NCBI GenBank assembly: GCA_009777715.1
Contig: WRLH01000009.1
Location: 30,323 to 94,322 of the forward strand
Length of the DNA: 64,000 nt
Source of the DNA: Lachnospiraceae bacterium
Lineage (GTDB): Bacteria > Bacillota > Clostridia > Lachnospirales > Lachnospiraceae
Direction of reading: 5' to 3'
Within the stretch, counting starts at the first letter, position 1. The number at the start of each line of letters is the position of its first letter. The position numbers and the translations under genes were made by a program. Shown here piece after piece: positions 43,987-53,002 of this stretch. The notes beneath the pieces were generated by a model, which was not told the origin of the DNA, made no database searches, and saw only the letters and a list, made by a program, of their open reading frames with translations.

Positions 43987-44775
43987 ATGATAAAGCTATA
44001 TACCGGCACTCCCGGAAGCGGCAAATCCCTCCACCTTGCCGATGTGCTTTACTGGCGGATAAAAAACCATAAAGGCCTCGTCATCTGCAATTTTGAAATG
44101 AACCTTGCAAACATCAAGGCAAGGCGGCTCAAGTCCGAATTCATCTTTTTGGACAATGACCAGCTTACGCCAAACCGCCTTGAGCAAATGGCCTATGATT
44201 ATGAGAGCAAAATCGGCCGCCGCGCAAAAGAGGGAGAACTGCTCCTAGTCATTGACGAGTGCCAGCTCATGTTTAATTCCCGTGACTGGCAGAGGGGTGA
44301 CCGGGGCGGCTGGCTTAAATTCTTCACCCAGCACCGCAAATTCGGCTACGACATTATTCTTGTCGCGCAGTTTGACCGAATGATTGACCGCCAGATAAGG
44401 TCACTCATCGAATACGAGTGGGTACACAGGAAAGTCAGCAATTACGGCATTGCCGGGAAGCTCATCGGGCTTGTCTTTTTAGGCTCGCTATTCGTCTGCA
44501 TAAAAGTGTGGTACCCGATGAAAGAAAAGGTCGGTTCGGAGTTCTTCGTCGGCAAGAAGCGATATTTCAATATGTACGACACCCGGAAGATGTTTGATGG
44601 GGACTCCCGGCGCGATGGCGGGGTTCGGGGCCCTGCCGGAGCGGCGGAAGTCCACACCGAAGCAATATTCGTGCCGGACACGCAAGCGGAAGCCATTGCT
44701 TCCGAGCTGATGAAATTCGGGGAAGAAAACAACAAATCGGAAGATGGCGGCAAACGAGAAGCTTCTTATACTTGA
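43987..44775 (+). CDS. Zot/pI-type phage assembly ATPase
   Basis: 262 residues, zonular occludens toxin-like family, equal to pI of filamentous phages: an inner-membrane ATPase that extrudes the virion. Walker A GTPGSGKS at residues 8-15; Walker B LLLVIDECQ near residue 90; a single helix IGLVFLGSLFVCIKVWY near 160-180; then a periplasmic part. One of the two hallmark genes of an inovirus. Confidence 0.93.
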   Translation: MIKLYTGTPGSGKSLHLADVLYWRIKNHKGLVICNFEMNLANIKARRLKSEFIFLDNDQLTPNRLEQMAYDYESKIGRRAKEGELLLVIDECQLMFNSRDWQRGDRGGWLKFFTQHRKFGYDIILVAQFDRMIDRQIRSLIEYEWVHRKVSNYGIAGKLIGLVFLGSLFVCIKVWYPMKEKVGSEFFVGKKRYFNMYDTRKMFDGDSRRDGGVRGPAGAAEVHTEAIFVPDTQAEAIASELMKFGEENNKSEDGGKREASYT

Positions 44776-44835
44776 CTATAGCAACACTTAACCGATTTTT
44801 TGAAATTAATCCAAGAGAAAGGCGGTGTAAAAATA

Positions 44836-45630
44836 TTGGCTTCATACAACCTAAAAATTTACAATTATGTTGACGGAAAACAGATAAGAATTTATAACAA
44901 CGCCGTCAAAAAGGATTACGAGAATGAAGAAAAAAGGAGCAAGGAAGAGCTTGCTGAATATAAAAAAGCGATGTGCGAAGAGGAAATAAATGATAAAAAA
45001 TGCCGTAGCGTCCATGTGTCCAAATCAAGGGCGGTGAACAAGATTTATGAGATTGCAAGGGCAAACACATGGGAATGGTTCGTAACCTTAACATTTAACC
45101 CGGACAAGGTCGATTCATTCAACTATGATGACGTTACGAGGAATTTAAGGCGTTGGCTCGACAATGTGAAGAGGAATTACGCGCCGAACTTGAAATATAT
45201 AATAGTACCTGAACTACATAAGAGCGGACGTTACCACTTCCACGGTATGCTTTCAGAAACCGGGTCAATTAATTTTGCGGACTCCGGGACTAGGGACAAA
45301 CATGGTGACATAATTTATAACGTCGGCGATTACCATCTGGGTTTCACGACCGCGACAAAGGTAAAGGACAATGCCAAGGTCTCAAGCTATATATCTAAAT
45401 ACATAACCAAGGACATCTGCATTGTCACCGCGAACAAAAAAAGGTACTGGGCTAGCCGTAACCTCGACAAGGCAGAAATAATTGAGATGAACGCAGAGCA
45501 TGGTGAAATCATGGCTTACCTTGACTCCATAAAAAATGACATTGTCCACACCAAAGAAAAGGCCTGCAAGGAGTCCGGAACGCTTATCCGATACATAGAG
45601 GTTGCCGGGCGGAACGATTCTTTGATTTAA
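44836..45630 (+). CDS. HUH rolling-circle replication initiator
   Basis: 264 residues. Motif 1 FVTLTFNP, HUH motif YHFHGML with His-Phe-His, and catalytic Tyr motif SSYISKYITKD (Tyr-x-x-x-Tyr-x-x-Lys). This is the nickase that starts rolling-circle replication of filamentous phages. The start is a TTG at 44836 with AAAGGCGG upstream; an earlier TTG at 44800 lacks a good site. The origin is expected in the hairpin-rich DNA directly downstream. Confidence 0.88.
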   Translation: MASYNLKIYNYVDGKQIRIYNNAVKKDYENEEKRSKEELAEYKKAMCEEEINDKKCRSVHVSKSRAVNKIYEIARANTWEWFVTLTFNPDKVDSFNYDDVTRNLRRWLDNVKRNYAPNLKYIIVPELHKSGRYHFHGMLSETGSINFADSGTRDKHGDIIYNVGDYHLGFTTATKVKDNAKVSSYISKYITKDICIVTANKKRYWASRNLDKAEIIEMNAEHGEIMAYLDSIKNDIVHTKEKACKESGTLIRYIEVAGRNDSLI

Positions 45631-45633
45631 ACT

Positions 45634-45727
45634 GCTTAGCGTCTAAGCTGCCATGAAGAACTTAGCAAAAAGGATTTTTCAGATTGCCAGACTATAGGAT
45701 TGCGAAATGCAATCTGAAAAATCCTTT
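45634..45727. other. Hairpin cluster after rep: origin/packaging candidate
   Basis: GCTTAG-CGT-CTAAGC (45634-45648) is followed by a perfect 19-bp inverted repeat at 45669-45687 and 45709-45727. Its 21-nt loop holds GATTGC, able to form a second hairpin with the right arm (GATTGC/GCAATC). There is no U-tract. In filamentous phages such hairpins serve as the replication origin and packaging signal. Confidence 0.7.
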
Positions 45728-45821
45728 GAGCTTAGTGCGGCTGGCTGATACGCAAGGCCTTTAAAAAATGAAATTGCATATTCCATAAGCCTTAAAAAAA
45801 CGTAAACTCCAGCCACACATA

Positions 45822-45880
45822 AAAATAAGCCTGTCAAGGTTCACTTTAGTGATTCCATATAACCTTTACAGGCTTATTTT
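45822..45880 (+). terminator. Second strong hairpin of the prophage intergenic region
   Basis: AAAATAAGCCTGT (45822-45834) pairs with ACAGGCTTATTTT (45868-45880); after one mismatch, AAGGTT pairs with AACCTT. It may terminate rep mRNA, or act as a second ssDNA signal. Confidence 0.65.
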
Positions 45881-45930
45881 AATGTGCAAAACTCAAGGCA
45901 TGAACAAGCTCATGAAAGAGAGGGTTGACA

Positions 45931-46992
45931 ATGAAACATAAGGTTCACAAAATTAAGCTTAAAAACTACATAACGGAAGAGGACAGGTATAAAATCGAAC
46001 TCAAGCTAAGACAGAAAAAGACCATTCCCCAGATAGCGGACGAGCTTTGCATCAAATACCACACCTTGCGGAAAGAGATAATCCGGGGGACGGTAACCCA
46101 GCGCGATACCAACTTGGTGGACAAGCCTGTGTACCTTGCCGATTATGCCCAGAGGGTCATTGATGAAAATCTTTCAAGGCGCGGCAGGGGGCTTAAGATT
46201 GGCTATGACGTTGAGTTTATTGATTATGCCGAAGCCATGATTAAGAACAAGTACAGCCCCGAAGCACTCTTATTGAAAGCCAAAAATGACGGCATGAAGT
46301 TCCAAAGCCCTGTATGCGCAAAGACCATATACAATTACCTAGATGACGGCCGTTTTGAAAACATCACCAACAAAGACCTGCCCCAGAAAAAAGACGATTT
46401 CCGGAAGAAAAAAGCAAAGAAGCGCAAGGTTTCCCTTAACAACCTCACCGGGACTAGCATAGACAAGAGGCCTAAGCTCGCCGGGTCAAGAACGGAATAC
46501 GGCCATTGGGAAATTGATACCGTTTACGGCGCAAAGGGAAGCGGAAAATCATGCCTTTTAGTCCTCACGGAAAGAATGACCCGCGAAGAAATCATAATTA
46601 AGATGGGCAACCGGAAAAGCCTATCGGTTGTCCGGGCGTTTGACAAGCTGGAAAAGCAATTGGGCGTTAAGGCATTCCGGAGCAAATTTAAGACAATCGC
46701 GGCCGACAACGGCGTTGAGTTCCTCGACTATGCAAGGCTTGAGAAATCCAAATATGGCAAAGGGAAGCGGACAAAGATATATTACTGCCACCCCTACGCA
46801 AGCTACGAGCGTGGGAGCTGTGAGAACGCCAACCGCCTGATAAGGAGATTCTTCCCCAAGGGGACTAACTTTGACATGGTCACGAACAGGCAGGTTAAAA
46901 TGGTCGAGGCATGGGTAAACACCTACCCCCGGAAGCTCTTTGGCGGAATATCCTCTAACGGCCTAAGGGAACAGCTGAAAATATCCGCTTAA
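45931..46992 (+). CDS. IS30-family transposase, likely prophage integrase
   Basis: 353 residues. N-terminal HTH (IPQIADELCIKYHTLRKEI), then an integrase core with DDE residues in HWEIDTV, AADNGVEF and SYERGSCENANRLIRRFFPKG, which is typical for IS30. GAGAGGG precedes the ATG. No IS30-type terminal inverted repeats flank the gene alone, so it belongs to the prophage; transposases of this family are known in Spiroplasma plectroviruses. It is the only recombinase in the element. Confidence 0.88.
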   Translation: MKHKVHKIKLKNYITEEDRYKIELKLRQKKTIPQIADELCIKYHTLRKEIIRGTVTQRDTNLVDKPVYLADYAQRVIDENLSRRGRGLKIGYDVEFIDYAEAMIKNKYSPEALLLKAKNDGMKFQSPVCAKTIYNYLDDGRFENITNKDLPQKKDDFRKKKAKKRKVSLNNLTGTSIDKRPKLAGSRTEYGHWEIDTVYGAKGSGKSCLLVLTERMTREEIIIKMGNRKSLSVVRAFDKLEKQLGVKAFRSKFKTIAADNGVEFLDYARLEKSKYGKGKRTKIYYCHPYASYERGSCENANRLIRRFFPKGTNFDMVTNRQVKMVEAWVNTYPRKLFGGISSNGLREQLKISA

Positions 46993-46998
46993 AAATCC

Positions 46999-47037
46999 GG
47001 GCTAGCCATAATTAAAAACCAGCCCTTATTTTTCCAT
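46999..47037 (+). terminator. Terminator of the transposase gene
   Basis: GGGCT / AGCCC stem with a long loop, followed by TTATTTTT. Confidence 0.5.
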
Positions 47038-47182
47038 GCCTAAAAATTCCTCATATGGAAATATTGCACAAAGAAACGCCAGAAAAAGACAGTCTTAGAC
47101 CCAAAATCATAAGAATTTTGTAAATTCGTTTGTGCAGTTGTCACAAATCGTAAAAAAATGTAATTTTATTCTTGCAATTCAG

Positions 47183-47200
47183 CAATTAACAGGCTGGAAT
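47183..47200. repeat. Prophage attachment repeat, right
   Basis: CAATTAACAGGCTGGAAT, identical to 39489-39506. The DNA beyond it leads to the pfk promoter. Confidence 0.85.
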
Positions 47201-47242
47201 TAATGAGCTGGCCCAATTGCCCCATTGTCCCATACAAAACTA

Positions 47243-47271
47243 TTGTCGGCAAGTGGATAATATAATATAAT
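47243..47271 (+). promoter_or_regulatory. Phosphofructokinase promoter
   Basis: TTGTCG (47243-47248), 17-bp spacer, TATAAT (47266-47271), 85 bp before the pfk start and 43 bp after the right prophage border. Confidence 0.7.
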
Positions 47272-47355
47272 ATGTAATGTATAGTTTTGCAAAGCAAAAG
47301 CAATAATAAAAAACGGAAGCAAAAAAGAGACACATTAATAATAGAAAGCGACTAA

Positions 47356-48429
47356 ATGAAAAGAATTGGATTGCTCACTAGCGGCGGCGACTGCCAGGCC
47401 TTAAACGCGGCAATGCGCGGAGTGGTTAAATGCCTTTCAGCCAGCGGCGCAAAAGTAGAAATATACGGTTTTATTGATGGTTATAAAGGGTTGATTTATG
47501 GCGATTTCCGTATGCTTACAGGCAAGGATTTTTCCGGCATCCTGACGGTCGGCGGCACTATCCTCGGCACTTCCCGCACCCCGTTCAAAACGATTCATTT
47601 GCCCGATGAAAACGGCCTTAACAAAGTCGAAGCAATGAAGCAGAACTACCACAAACTGCGCCTTGACTGCCTTGTCATCCTTGGCGGCAACGGAACTCAC
47701 AAAACAGCCAACCTTTTGAGCAAAGAGGGGCTTAATATCATTACCTTGCCGAAAACAATCGATAATGACTTATGGGGCACTGACATGACTTTTGGCTTCC
47801 AAAGCGCGGTTGATATTGCCACTAATGCCATTGACTGTATCCATACGACCGCCGCTTCACATGGCCGTATCTTTATTGTTGAGGTCATGGGACACAAGGT
47901 CGGCTATCTTGCCCTAAACGCCGGAATGGCAAGTGGGGCTGATATTATTTTAATCCCTGAAATTCCTTATGACATCAATAAGGTTATCAAAGCCATTGAA
48001 AAGCGTCATGTGCGTGGCAACGCATTTACGATTTTGGCTGTCGCCGAGGGTGCTATTTCAAAGGAAGACGCTGCTCTATCCAAAAAAGAATACAAAAAGC
48101 TGAAAAAGGCTTCACCTTACCCTTCGATTTCATATGAGATTGCCGACCAGATTAAGAAAAAAGGCGGCTTTGATGTCCGGGTTACCGTCCCTGGCCATAC
48201 GCAGCGCGGCGGAAGCCCTTGCCCTTATGACCGCGTTTTTGCCAGCCGTTTAGGTTCAGAAGCTGGCCGCTTGATTCTTGGCAAAAAATTTGGCTTCATG
48301 GTTGGTTACAAAAACCGGGAAATCGTCAAAGTCCCGCTTGAAAATGTTGCCGGGAAAATAAAAATGGTTTCGCCCAAAGCCAGCATCGTCAAAGAAGCCA
48401 AAATGCTGGGGATTTGTTTTGGGGATTGA
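47356..48429 (+). CDS. pfkA: 6-phosphofructokinase
   Basis: Phosphorylates fructose-6-phosphate, the committed step of glycolysis. TSGGDCQALNAAMRG at the N-terminus, GGNGTHKTA (Gly at the ATP/PPi-determining position), PKTIDNDLWGTDMTFGFQSA (Lys at the second such position), and VEVMGHKVGYLAL. Gly plus Lys is the combination of several ATP-dependent group III enzymes, while PPi enzymes have Asp plus Lys, so ATP is the more likely donor. 357 residues. Confidence 0.93.
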   Translation: MKRIGLLTSGGDCQALNAAMRGVVKCLSASGAKVEIYGFIDGYKGLIYGDFRMLTGKDFSGILTVGGTILGTSRTPFKTIHLPDENGLNKVEAMKQNYHKLRLDCLVILGGNGTHKTANLLSKEGLNIITLPKTIDNDLWGTDMTFGFQSAVDIATNAIDCIHTTAASHGRIFIVEVMGHKVGYLALNAGMASGADIILIPEIPYDINKVIKAIEKRHVRGNAFTILAVAEGAISKEDAALSKKEYKKLKKASPYPSISYEIADQIKKKGGFDVRVTVPGHTQRGGSPCPYDRVFASRLGSEAGRLILGKKFGFMVGYKNREIVKVPLENVAGKIKMVSPKASIVKEAKMLGICFGD

Positions 48430-48451
48430 AAACCGAGGAGCATATATTAAC

Positions 48452-50077
48452 ATGAACTATACCGCTTTATATCGCAAGTTCCGCCCGCAAGTTTTTGCTG
48501 ATGTATACGGCCAGGACGCTATTGTGACAACGCTAAAAAACCAAATTTTGGCAAATCGCATTGGCCATGCCTATCTTTTTTGCGGGACACGCGGAACAGG
48601 AAAGACTTCCATTGCCAAGATTTTTGCCCGCGCCGTTAATTGTGCCAATCCGATTGACGCAAGCCCTTGCGGTGAGTGCCAATTATGCCAGTCCATTAAG
48701 GCCGGGGCAAGCATGAATGTCATTGAAATAGACGCAGCTTCAAACAATGGGGTTGACAATATCCGGGAAATCGTCGATGAAGTCACCTATTCACCAGTCG
48801 AGGGCAAATACAAAGTTTACATAATTGACGAGGTACATATGCTTTCAACCGGGGCTTTTAATGCCCTGCTAAAAACCCTTGAAGAGCCGCCAGAATATGT
48901 TATTTTTATCCTTGCGACCACAGAAATCCACAAAATTCCGATGACGATTTTATCACGTTGCCAGCGGTATGATTTCAAGCGCATTTCTGCCCCGACAATG
49001 ATACAAAGGCTTAATATCCTGATGGCCAAAGAGGGCATTGAAGCGGAGGATAAGGCACTCCGTTATATCGCCAAATCGGCCGACGGCGCAATGCGTGACG
49101 CAATCAGTATGCTTGACCAATGTATTTCTTTTTATTTTGGGCAAAAGCTGACCTATGACAAGGTTCTTGATGTTCTTGGCGCGGTTGATATCGAGATTTT
49201 CAGCCGCCTGCTCCGCTCCTGCCTAAAGGGTGATGTTTCCGCTTGCATTATTATTTTGGAAGAAATCGTCATGCTTGGCCGCGAGCTTGGGCAATTTGTC
49301 ATCGATTTTACTTGGTATCTGCGCAATCTGCTTTTGCTAAAAGCGTCCGAGGGCAATACAGAAATTATCGATGCTTCCGCTGAAAATATGGCCCGGCTTA
49401 AGGAAGAGGCCGAAATGGCCCCGGCTGATGTCATCATGCGCTATATCCGCATTTTTTCCGAACTGACTAACCAAATCCGCTTTTCGGCAAATAAAAGAGT
49501 ATTATTAGAAATTGCTGTTGTTAAATTATGCAAACCGAGCATGGAAACCGATTCACAATCATTATTAGACCGGATTCGGCAAATTGAAAATAAAATAGCA
49601 GCCGGAGCTGTGTTGACTGACTCGGTCGGTCAATCGAATCCCCAAGCTGCCAATCCGCTTACCCACGATTCCGCAGCCAGCCAGCCGGGAGCTTTTGCCC
49701 AAAATAGTGCTGCTTTAAGCCCCCGCCCGCCCATGCCAAAAGCTATTCCTGCTGATATTGAGAAAATAGTTGCGAATTGGCCCAATACCTTGGCACGTAT
49801 TTTAATGCCAATGCGTTCTTACCTTAAGAATGCAAGATTAAGCCTTGGTGAAGACGAAAAATTGTTGATTGTGGTGGAAGAGGGCCTTGCGTCCGACTAT
49901 CTGATCAAGCAGCCCGATAACCGGATTCATCTTGAGCGGATTCTTTCAGAGCAAATGGGCAAAGAAATCACGGTTGAAATCCGTTGCCTGCAAGAAAACC
50001 GTTCATTCGAAGCAACATATATTGACTTAAGTGATATAATTAAAATGGAAATCGAAATTGACGATGACATTATCTAA
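48452..50077 (+). CDS. dnaX: DNA polymerase III subunits gamma/tau
   Basis: Clamp loader ATPase. YRKFRPQVFADVYGQ at the start, Walker A GTRGTGKTS near residue 45, the zinc site CANPIDASPCGECQLC, Walker B VYIIDEVHML, sensor FILATTE. 541 residues with a short C-terminal tau-like part. GAGGAG precedes the ATG at 48452. First gene of dnaX-ybaB-recR. Confidence 0.96.
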   Translation: MNYTALYRKFRPQVFADVYGQDAIVTTLKNQILANRIGHAYLFCGTRGTGKTSIAKIFARAVNCANPIDASPCGECQLCQSIKAGASMNVIEIDAASNNGVDNIREIVDEVTYSPVEGKYKVYIIDEVHMLSTGAFNALLKTLEEPPEYVIFILATTEIHKIPMTILSRCQRYDFKRISAPTMIQRLNILMAKEGIEAEDKALRYIAKSADGAMRDAISMLDQCISFYFGQKLTYDKVLDVLGAVDIEIFSRLLRSCLKGDVSACIIILEEIVMLGRELGQFVIDFTWYLRNLLLLKASEGNTEIIDASAENMARLKEEAEMAPADVIMRYIRIFSELTNQIRFSANKRVLLEIAVVKLCKPSMETDSQSLLDRIRQIENKIAAGAVLTDSVGQSNPQAANPLTHDSAASQPGAFAQNSAALSPRPPMPKAIPADIEKIVANWPNTLARILMPMRSYLKNARLSLGEDEKLLIVVEEGLASDYLIKQPDNRIHLERILSEQMGKEITVEIRCLQENRSFEATYIDLSDIIKMEIEIDDDII

Positions 50078-50090
50078 AGGAGGACTAAAA

Positions 50091-50435
50091 ATGGCCAAAA
50101 GAGGCGGAGGATTTCCCGGCGGCGGAATGCCGGGCAACATGAGTAACTTGATGAAACAGGCGCAAAGAATGCAGCGTCAAATGGAAGAAAGCCAAAAAGA
50201 AATTGAGACAAAGGAGTTTACCGCAAAAGCCGGGGGCGGAGCGGTCGAGGTCACAGTCACCGGGAGCAAAGAAATCACCAAAGTAAAACTAGCAAAAGAT
50301 GTCGTTGACCCTGACGACATTGAAATGCTGGAAGATTTGATTATGGCTGCCTGTAATGAAGCTTTGCGCAGCGCCGAAGAAGCAAGCGCTGAACTGATGG
50401 GCAAAATGACTGGCGGATTAGGGATGCCGTTTTAA
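50091..50435 (+). CDS. ybaB: YbaB/EbfC nucleoid-associated protein
   Basis: 114 residues: Gly-rich N-terminus (GGGFPGGGMPGNM) and the core LMKQAQRMQRQMEESQKEIE, VTGSKEITKVKLAKDVVDP. Binds DNA as a dimer. AAAGGAGG before the ATG. Confidence 0.94.
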   Translation: MAKRGGGFPGGGMPGNMSNLMKQAQRMQRQMEESQKEIETKEFTAKAGGGAVEVTVTGSKEITKVKLAKDVVDPDDIEMLEDLIMAACNEALRSAEEASAELMGKMTGGLGMPF

Positions 50436-50458
50436 TATGTGGAAATGCAGGGGTGTAA

Positions 50459-51049
50459 ATGTATAGCGGACATATCAACAAATTAATTGACGAATTAGCA
50501 AAGCTTCCTGGCATTGGTTCAAAATCAGCCGGACGCTTGGCTTTTCATCTGATGAATCTGCCCAAAGAGCGGATTGAACGCTTGGCAAAAACAATTGTTG
50601 AAGCCAAAGAGAATGTGCGTTACTGTAATAGCTGCTATACTTTAACCGACCGTGAAACCTGCCCTATCTGCGAAAATCCCAAGCGGGATGGCAGTTTGAT
50701 AATGGTTGTCGAGACAACAAGGGATTTGGCCGCCTATGAAAAAACCGGGCGTTATGAAGGCGTTTACCATGTTTTGCACGGCGCGATTTCACCAATGCTT
50801 GGCATTGGGCCAGCTGACATAAAACTAAAAGAATTGATTCACCGCTTAGAGGGCGAAATAACCGAAGTTATCATCGCGACCAATTCAAGCCTTGAGGGTG
50901 AAACGACAGCAATGTATCTTAGCAAATTAATAAAACCAACCGGCATCCGTGTGACCAGAATTGCCAGCGGCGTCCCCGTCGGCGGCGATTTGGAATACAT
51001 AGATGAAGTAACTTTATTACGTGCCCTTGATGGCCGCATTGAACTCTAG
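50459..51049 (+). CDS. recR: Recombination mediator RecR
   Basis: Works with RecF/RecO to load RecA at gaps. HhH region KLPGIGSKSAGRLAFHL, zinc motif CNSCYTLTDRETCPIC, Toprim VVETTRDLAAYEKTGRYEGVYHVLHG. 196 residues. Confidence 0.96.
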   Translation: MYSGHINKLIDELAKLPGIGSKSAGRLAFHLMNLPKERIERLAKTIVEAKENVRYCNSCYTLTDRETCPICENPKRDGSLIMVVETTRDLAAYEKTGRYEGVYHVLHGAISPMLGIGPADIKLKELIHRLEGEITEVIIATNSSLEGETTAMYLSKLIKPTGIRVTRIASGVPVGGDLEYIDEVTLLRALDGRIEL

Positions 51050-51059
51050 GAGGAAAAAA

Positions 51060-52106
51060 ATGAATGTAACAAGCAAGCCTTTTGGCAAAACAAAAGATGA
51101 CCATGAAATCACCCTTTATTCGCTGACCAATGCAAATGGGATGCAGGCTGACTTAATGAATTACGGCGCAGCCTTGGTAAACCTTTTTGTCCCTGACAAA
51201 AATGGTGTTTTGGCCGATGTCGTCACTGGTTATGACAATCTCGATGCCTATCTTGGCAGCCACCCGTATTTTGGCGTTGTCGTTGGCCCAAATGCCAACC
51301 GGGTCGGCAACGCAACCTTTACCCTTAACGGTGAAAAATACCTGCTTTCCGTTAATGATGGCGTGAATAATCTTCACAGCCATGACGATTTGGGTTACCA
51401 GCGGCGCGTCTGGGAAGCTTCCGCAAATGACACGAGTGTCACTTTTTCCCTGATTGATGAAGACGAGCGGCTTGGTTTCCCCGGCAGCAAAAAAATGAGC
51501 ATTCGTTATACTTTAACGGAAAATAACGAATTAAAGCTTGAATACAACGTGACCAGCGATAAAGATACGATTATTAACCCTACTAATCATACTTATTTCA
51601 ATTTGGCAGGCCATCAGGCCGATACAATCAATGACCATTTACTAACAATCAAGGCCAGCTATTATACTCCGGTTGCAGCTGGCGCAATTCCGACTGGCGA
51701 AATTGCCCCGGTTGCCGGAACGCCGTTAGATTTTACTGCTTCCACCCGGATTGGTGACCGGGTCGATGAAAACTGCGAGCAAATGAAACTGGTTGGCGGT
51801 TACGACCACAACTGGGTCATTGACGGATATGACGGAACGGTAAAAGAAGCTGCCCGCTTAACCGACCCGGTTTCCGGCCGCTCGATGGTTACTTTAACTG
51901 ACCTGCCCGGCATTCAATTCTACGGCGGCAATATGATACCTGCCCATGACGGCAAAGAAAACGCTGCTTATCATGCCCGCTGCGGATTATGCTTGGAAAC
52001 CCAGTTTTTCCCCGATTCCGCTAACCGCCCCGAATTTCCCTCTGCGGTTTTCGGCCCGGAAAGGCCCTATGCTTCAACGACTGTTTATCGGTTTGAAAAT
52101 GTATAG
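51060..52106 (+). CDS. galM: Aldose 1-epimerase (galactose mutarotase)
   Basis: Interconverts alpha and beta anomers of sugars. GVVVGPNANRVGNATFTLNGEKY, NLHSHDD (first His), TNHTYFNLAGH (second His), GGYDHNWVIDGYD (Asp), FCLETQFFPDS (catalytic Glu). 348 residues, complete. AGGAGG precedes the ATG. Confidence 0.95.
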   Translation: MNVTSKPFGKTKDDHEITLYSLTNANGMQADLMNYGAALVNLFVPDKNGVLADVVTGYDNLDAYLGSHPYFGVVVGPNANRVGNATFTLNGEKYLLSVNDGVNNLHSHDDLGYQRRVWEASANDTSVTFSLIDEDERLGFPGSKKMSIRYTLTENNELKLEYNVTSDKDTIINPTNHTYFNLAGHQADTINDHLLTIKASYYTPVAAGAIPTGEIAPVAGTPLDFTASTRIGDRVDENCEQMKLVGGYDHNWVIDGYDGTVKEAARLTDPVSGRSMVTLTDLPGIQFYGGNMIPAHDGKENAAYHARCGLCLETQFFPDSANRPEFPSAVFGPERPYASTTVYRFENV

Positions 52107-52191
52107 CCGTTGCGAAAATCACCGATAATTTACATTGCACCACTCCATGTTTCGACGCTTTTTATTATATGCCTGTGCTAAAATAAAAAAA

Positions 52192-52283
52192 TGGAAGTAA
52201 ACTTCCATTGGAAGTAAGCCGCAAGAGTCGTAAACACAAAAGGTACATTCCTTTGATGTTACGATTCTTGTTGCCTGGCTTCC
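52192..52283 (+). other. Structured leader candidate before the 52311 gene
   Basis: TGGAAGT-AA-ACTTCCA (52192-52207) is followed by a long imperfect hairpin (52210-52283): GGAAG..GCC with GGCTTCC, CAAGAGTCGTAA-C with GTTACGATTCTTG, and AAAGG with CCTTT at the tip. A CTGG/CCAG hairpin and GTTTTTT follow, just before the ribosome binding site. It looks like a cis-regulatory RNA or an inverted-repeat element. Confidence 0.5.
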
Positions 52284-52310
52284 AGACAGCGTTTTTTAAG
52301 GGAGATGGCA

Positions 52311-52844
52311 ATGGGACAAATATATATCGAAGATTATGTCGTATCGTTTTTGAAGCAAAAGAAAAGTGAAGCATATGATGCACCAATAAAACTAGCTCTT
52401 TATGGCACAGCAAAAAAACCGGAGACCCTTTATCACACCGATAATGGCGGGGCTGAATTATCCTATTACATATATGGGGCTTCTGTCCTTTACGAAAACC
52501 GGACGGTTGAAGAAGTCGGCAATGAATATTTTCCGGCCTATCAATTCATTGGGTATGTGAATGTCCATAATAACGGCGGCGAATCTATTTCAAAGTACCA
52601 TATTTTTTATGATGATAATAACGCTATGAAAGATTATCTGCTTTATTATCATATGAGCCCTTTCTCAACTTTCCGCTATCTCGATAATCCGCTTGGCATT
52701 ACCAAAGAACTAAGCGCGTTAATGCTTGATAATACCGTGGCGGTTGTAAAAAGCAAAAAAAACCAAAAAAAGGCCGGGAAAAGAGCTTTGTACTTTGGAA
52801 AAATAAAATTATTTATTTTGAATGCGTGTGGATTTATGGTATAA
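52311..52844 (+). CDS. Uncharacterised protein, C-terminus altered by repeat
   Basis: 177 residues, soluble, with SYYIYGASVLYENRTVEEVGNEYFPAYQFIGYVNVHNNGG in the middle. Family not recognised. The last seven codons (ACGFMV and stop) lie in the first 90-bp repeat unit, so the native C-terminus may have been replaced when the repeat arose. AAGGGAG precedes the second ATG. Confidence 0.55.
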   Translation: MGQIYIEDYVVSFLKQKKSEAYDAPIKLALYGTAKKPETLYHTDNGGAELSYYIYGASVLYENRTVEEVGNEYFPAYQFIGYVNVHNNGGESISKYHIFYDDNNAMKDYLLYYHMSPFSTFRYLDNPLGITKELSALMLDNTVAVVKSKKNQKKAGKRALYFGKIKLFILNACGFMV

Positions 52845-53002
52845 TGTCGATACTGACGTATCGACTTATAAAAATGCTTCGCATTTTCCCTTGAAATGAT
52901 TTACTTGGCTCGTGCGTGTGGATTTATGGTATAATGTCGATACTGACGTATCGACTTATAAAAATGCTTCGCATTTTCCCTTGAAATGATTTACTTGGCT
53001 CG
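52823..53002 (+). repeat. Tandem 90-bp promoter-bearing repeat (copies B1, B2)
   Basis: Two identical 90-bp units (52823-52912, 52913-53002) and the start of a third (TGCGTGTTGATTATGGTATAATG, 53003-53025). Each has TATGGTATAATG, the palindrome GTCGATACTGACGTATCGAC, the hairpin AAAATGC-TTC-GCATTTT, and TTACTTGGCTCG. Because each copy brings a -10 box, three stacked starts may serve the next gene. Confidence 0.88.

Larger units (their letters stand above)
39489..47200 (+). mobile_element. Filamentous phage (inovirus-like) prophage
   Basis: A 7.7-kb element bounded by a perfect 18-bp direct repeat. It encodes a major coat protein, a pIII-like adhesin, a pVI-like protein, a Zot/pI ATPase, a HUH replication initiator and an IS30-type transposase, with strong hairpins after rep. 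Gene content, order and size fit Inoviridae of Firmicutes. All core genes look intact. Confidence 0.88.

Noticed and set aside
45925..46992. A stand-alone IS30 insertion sequence
   Set aside because: No terminal inverted repeats or short target duplication could be found around the transposase gene; the 18-bp repeat encloses the whole prophage.
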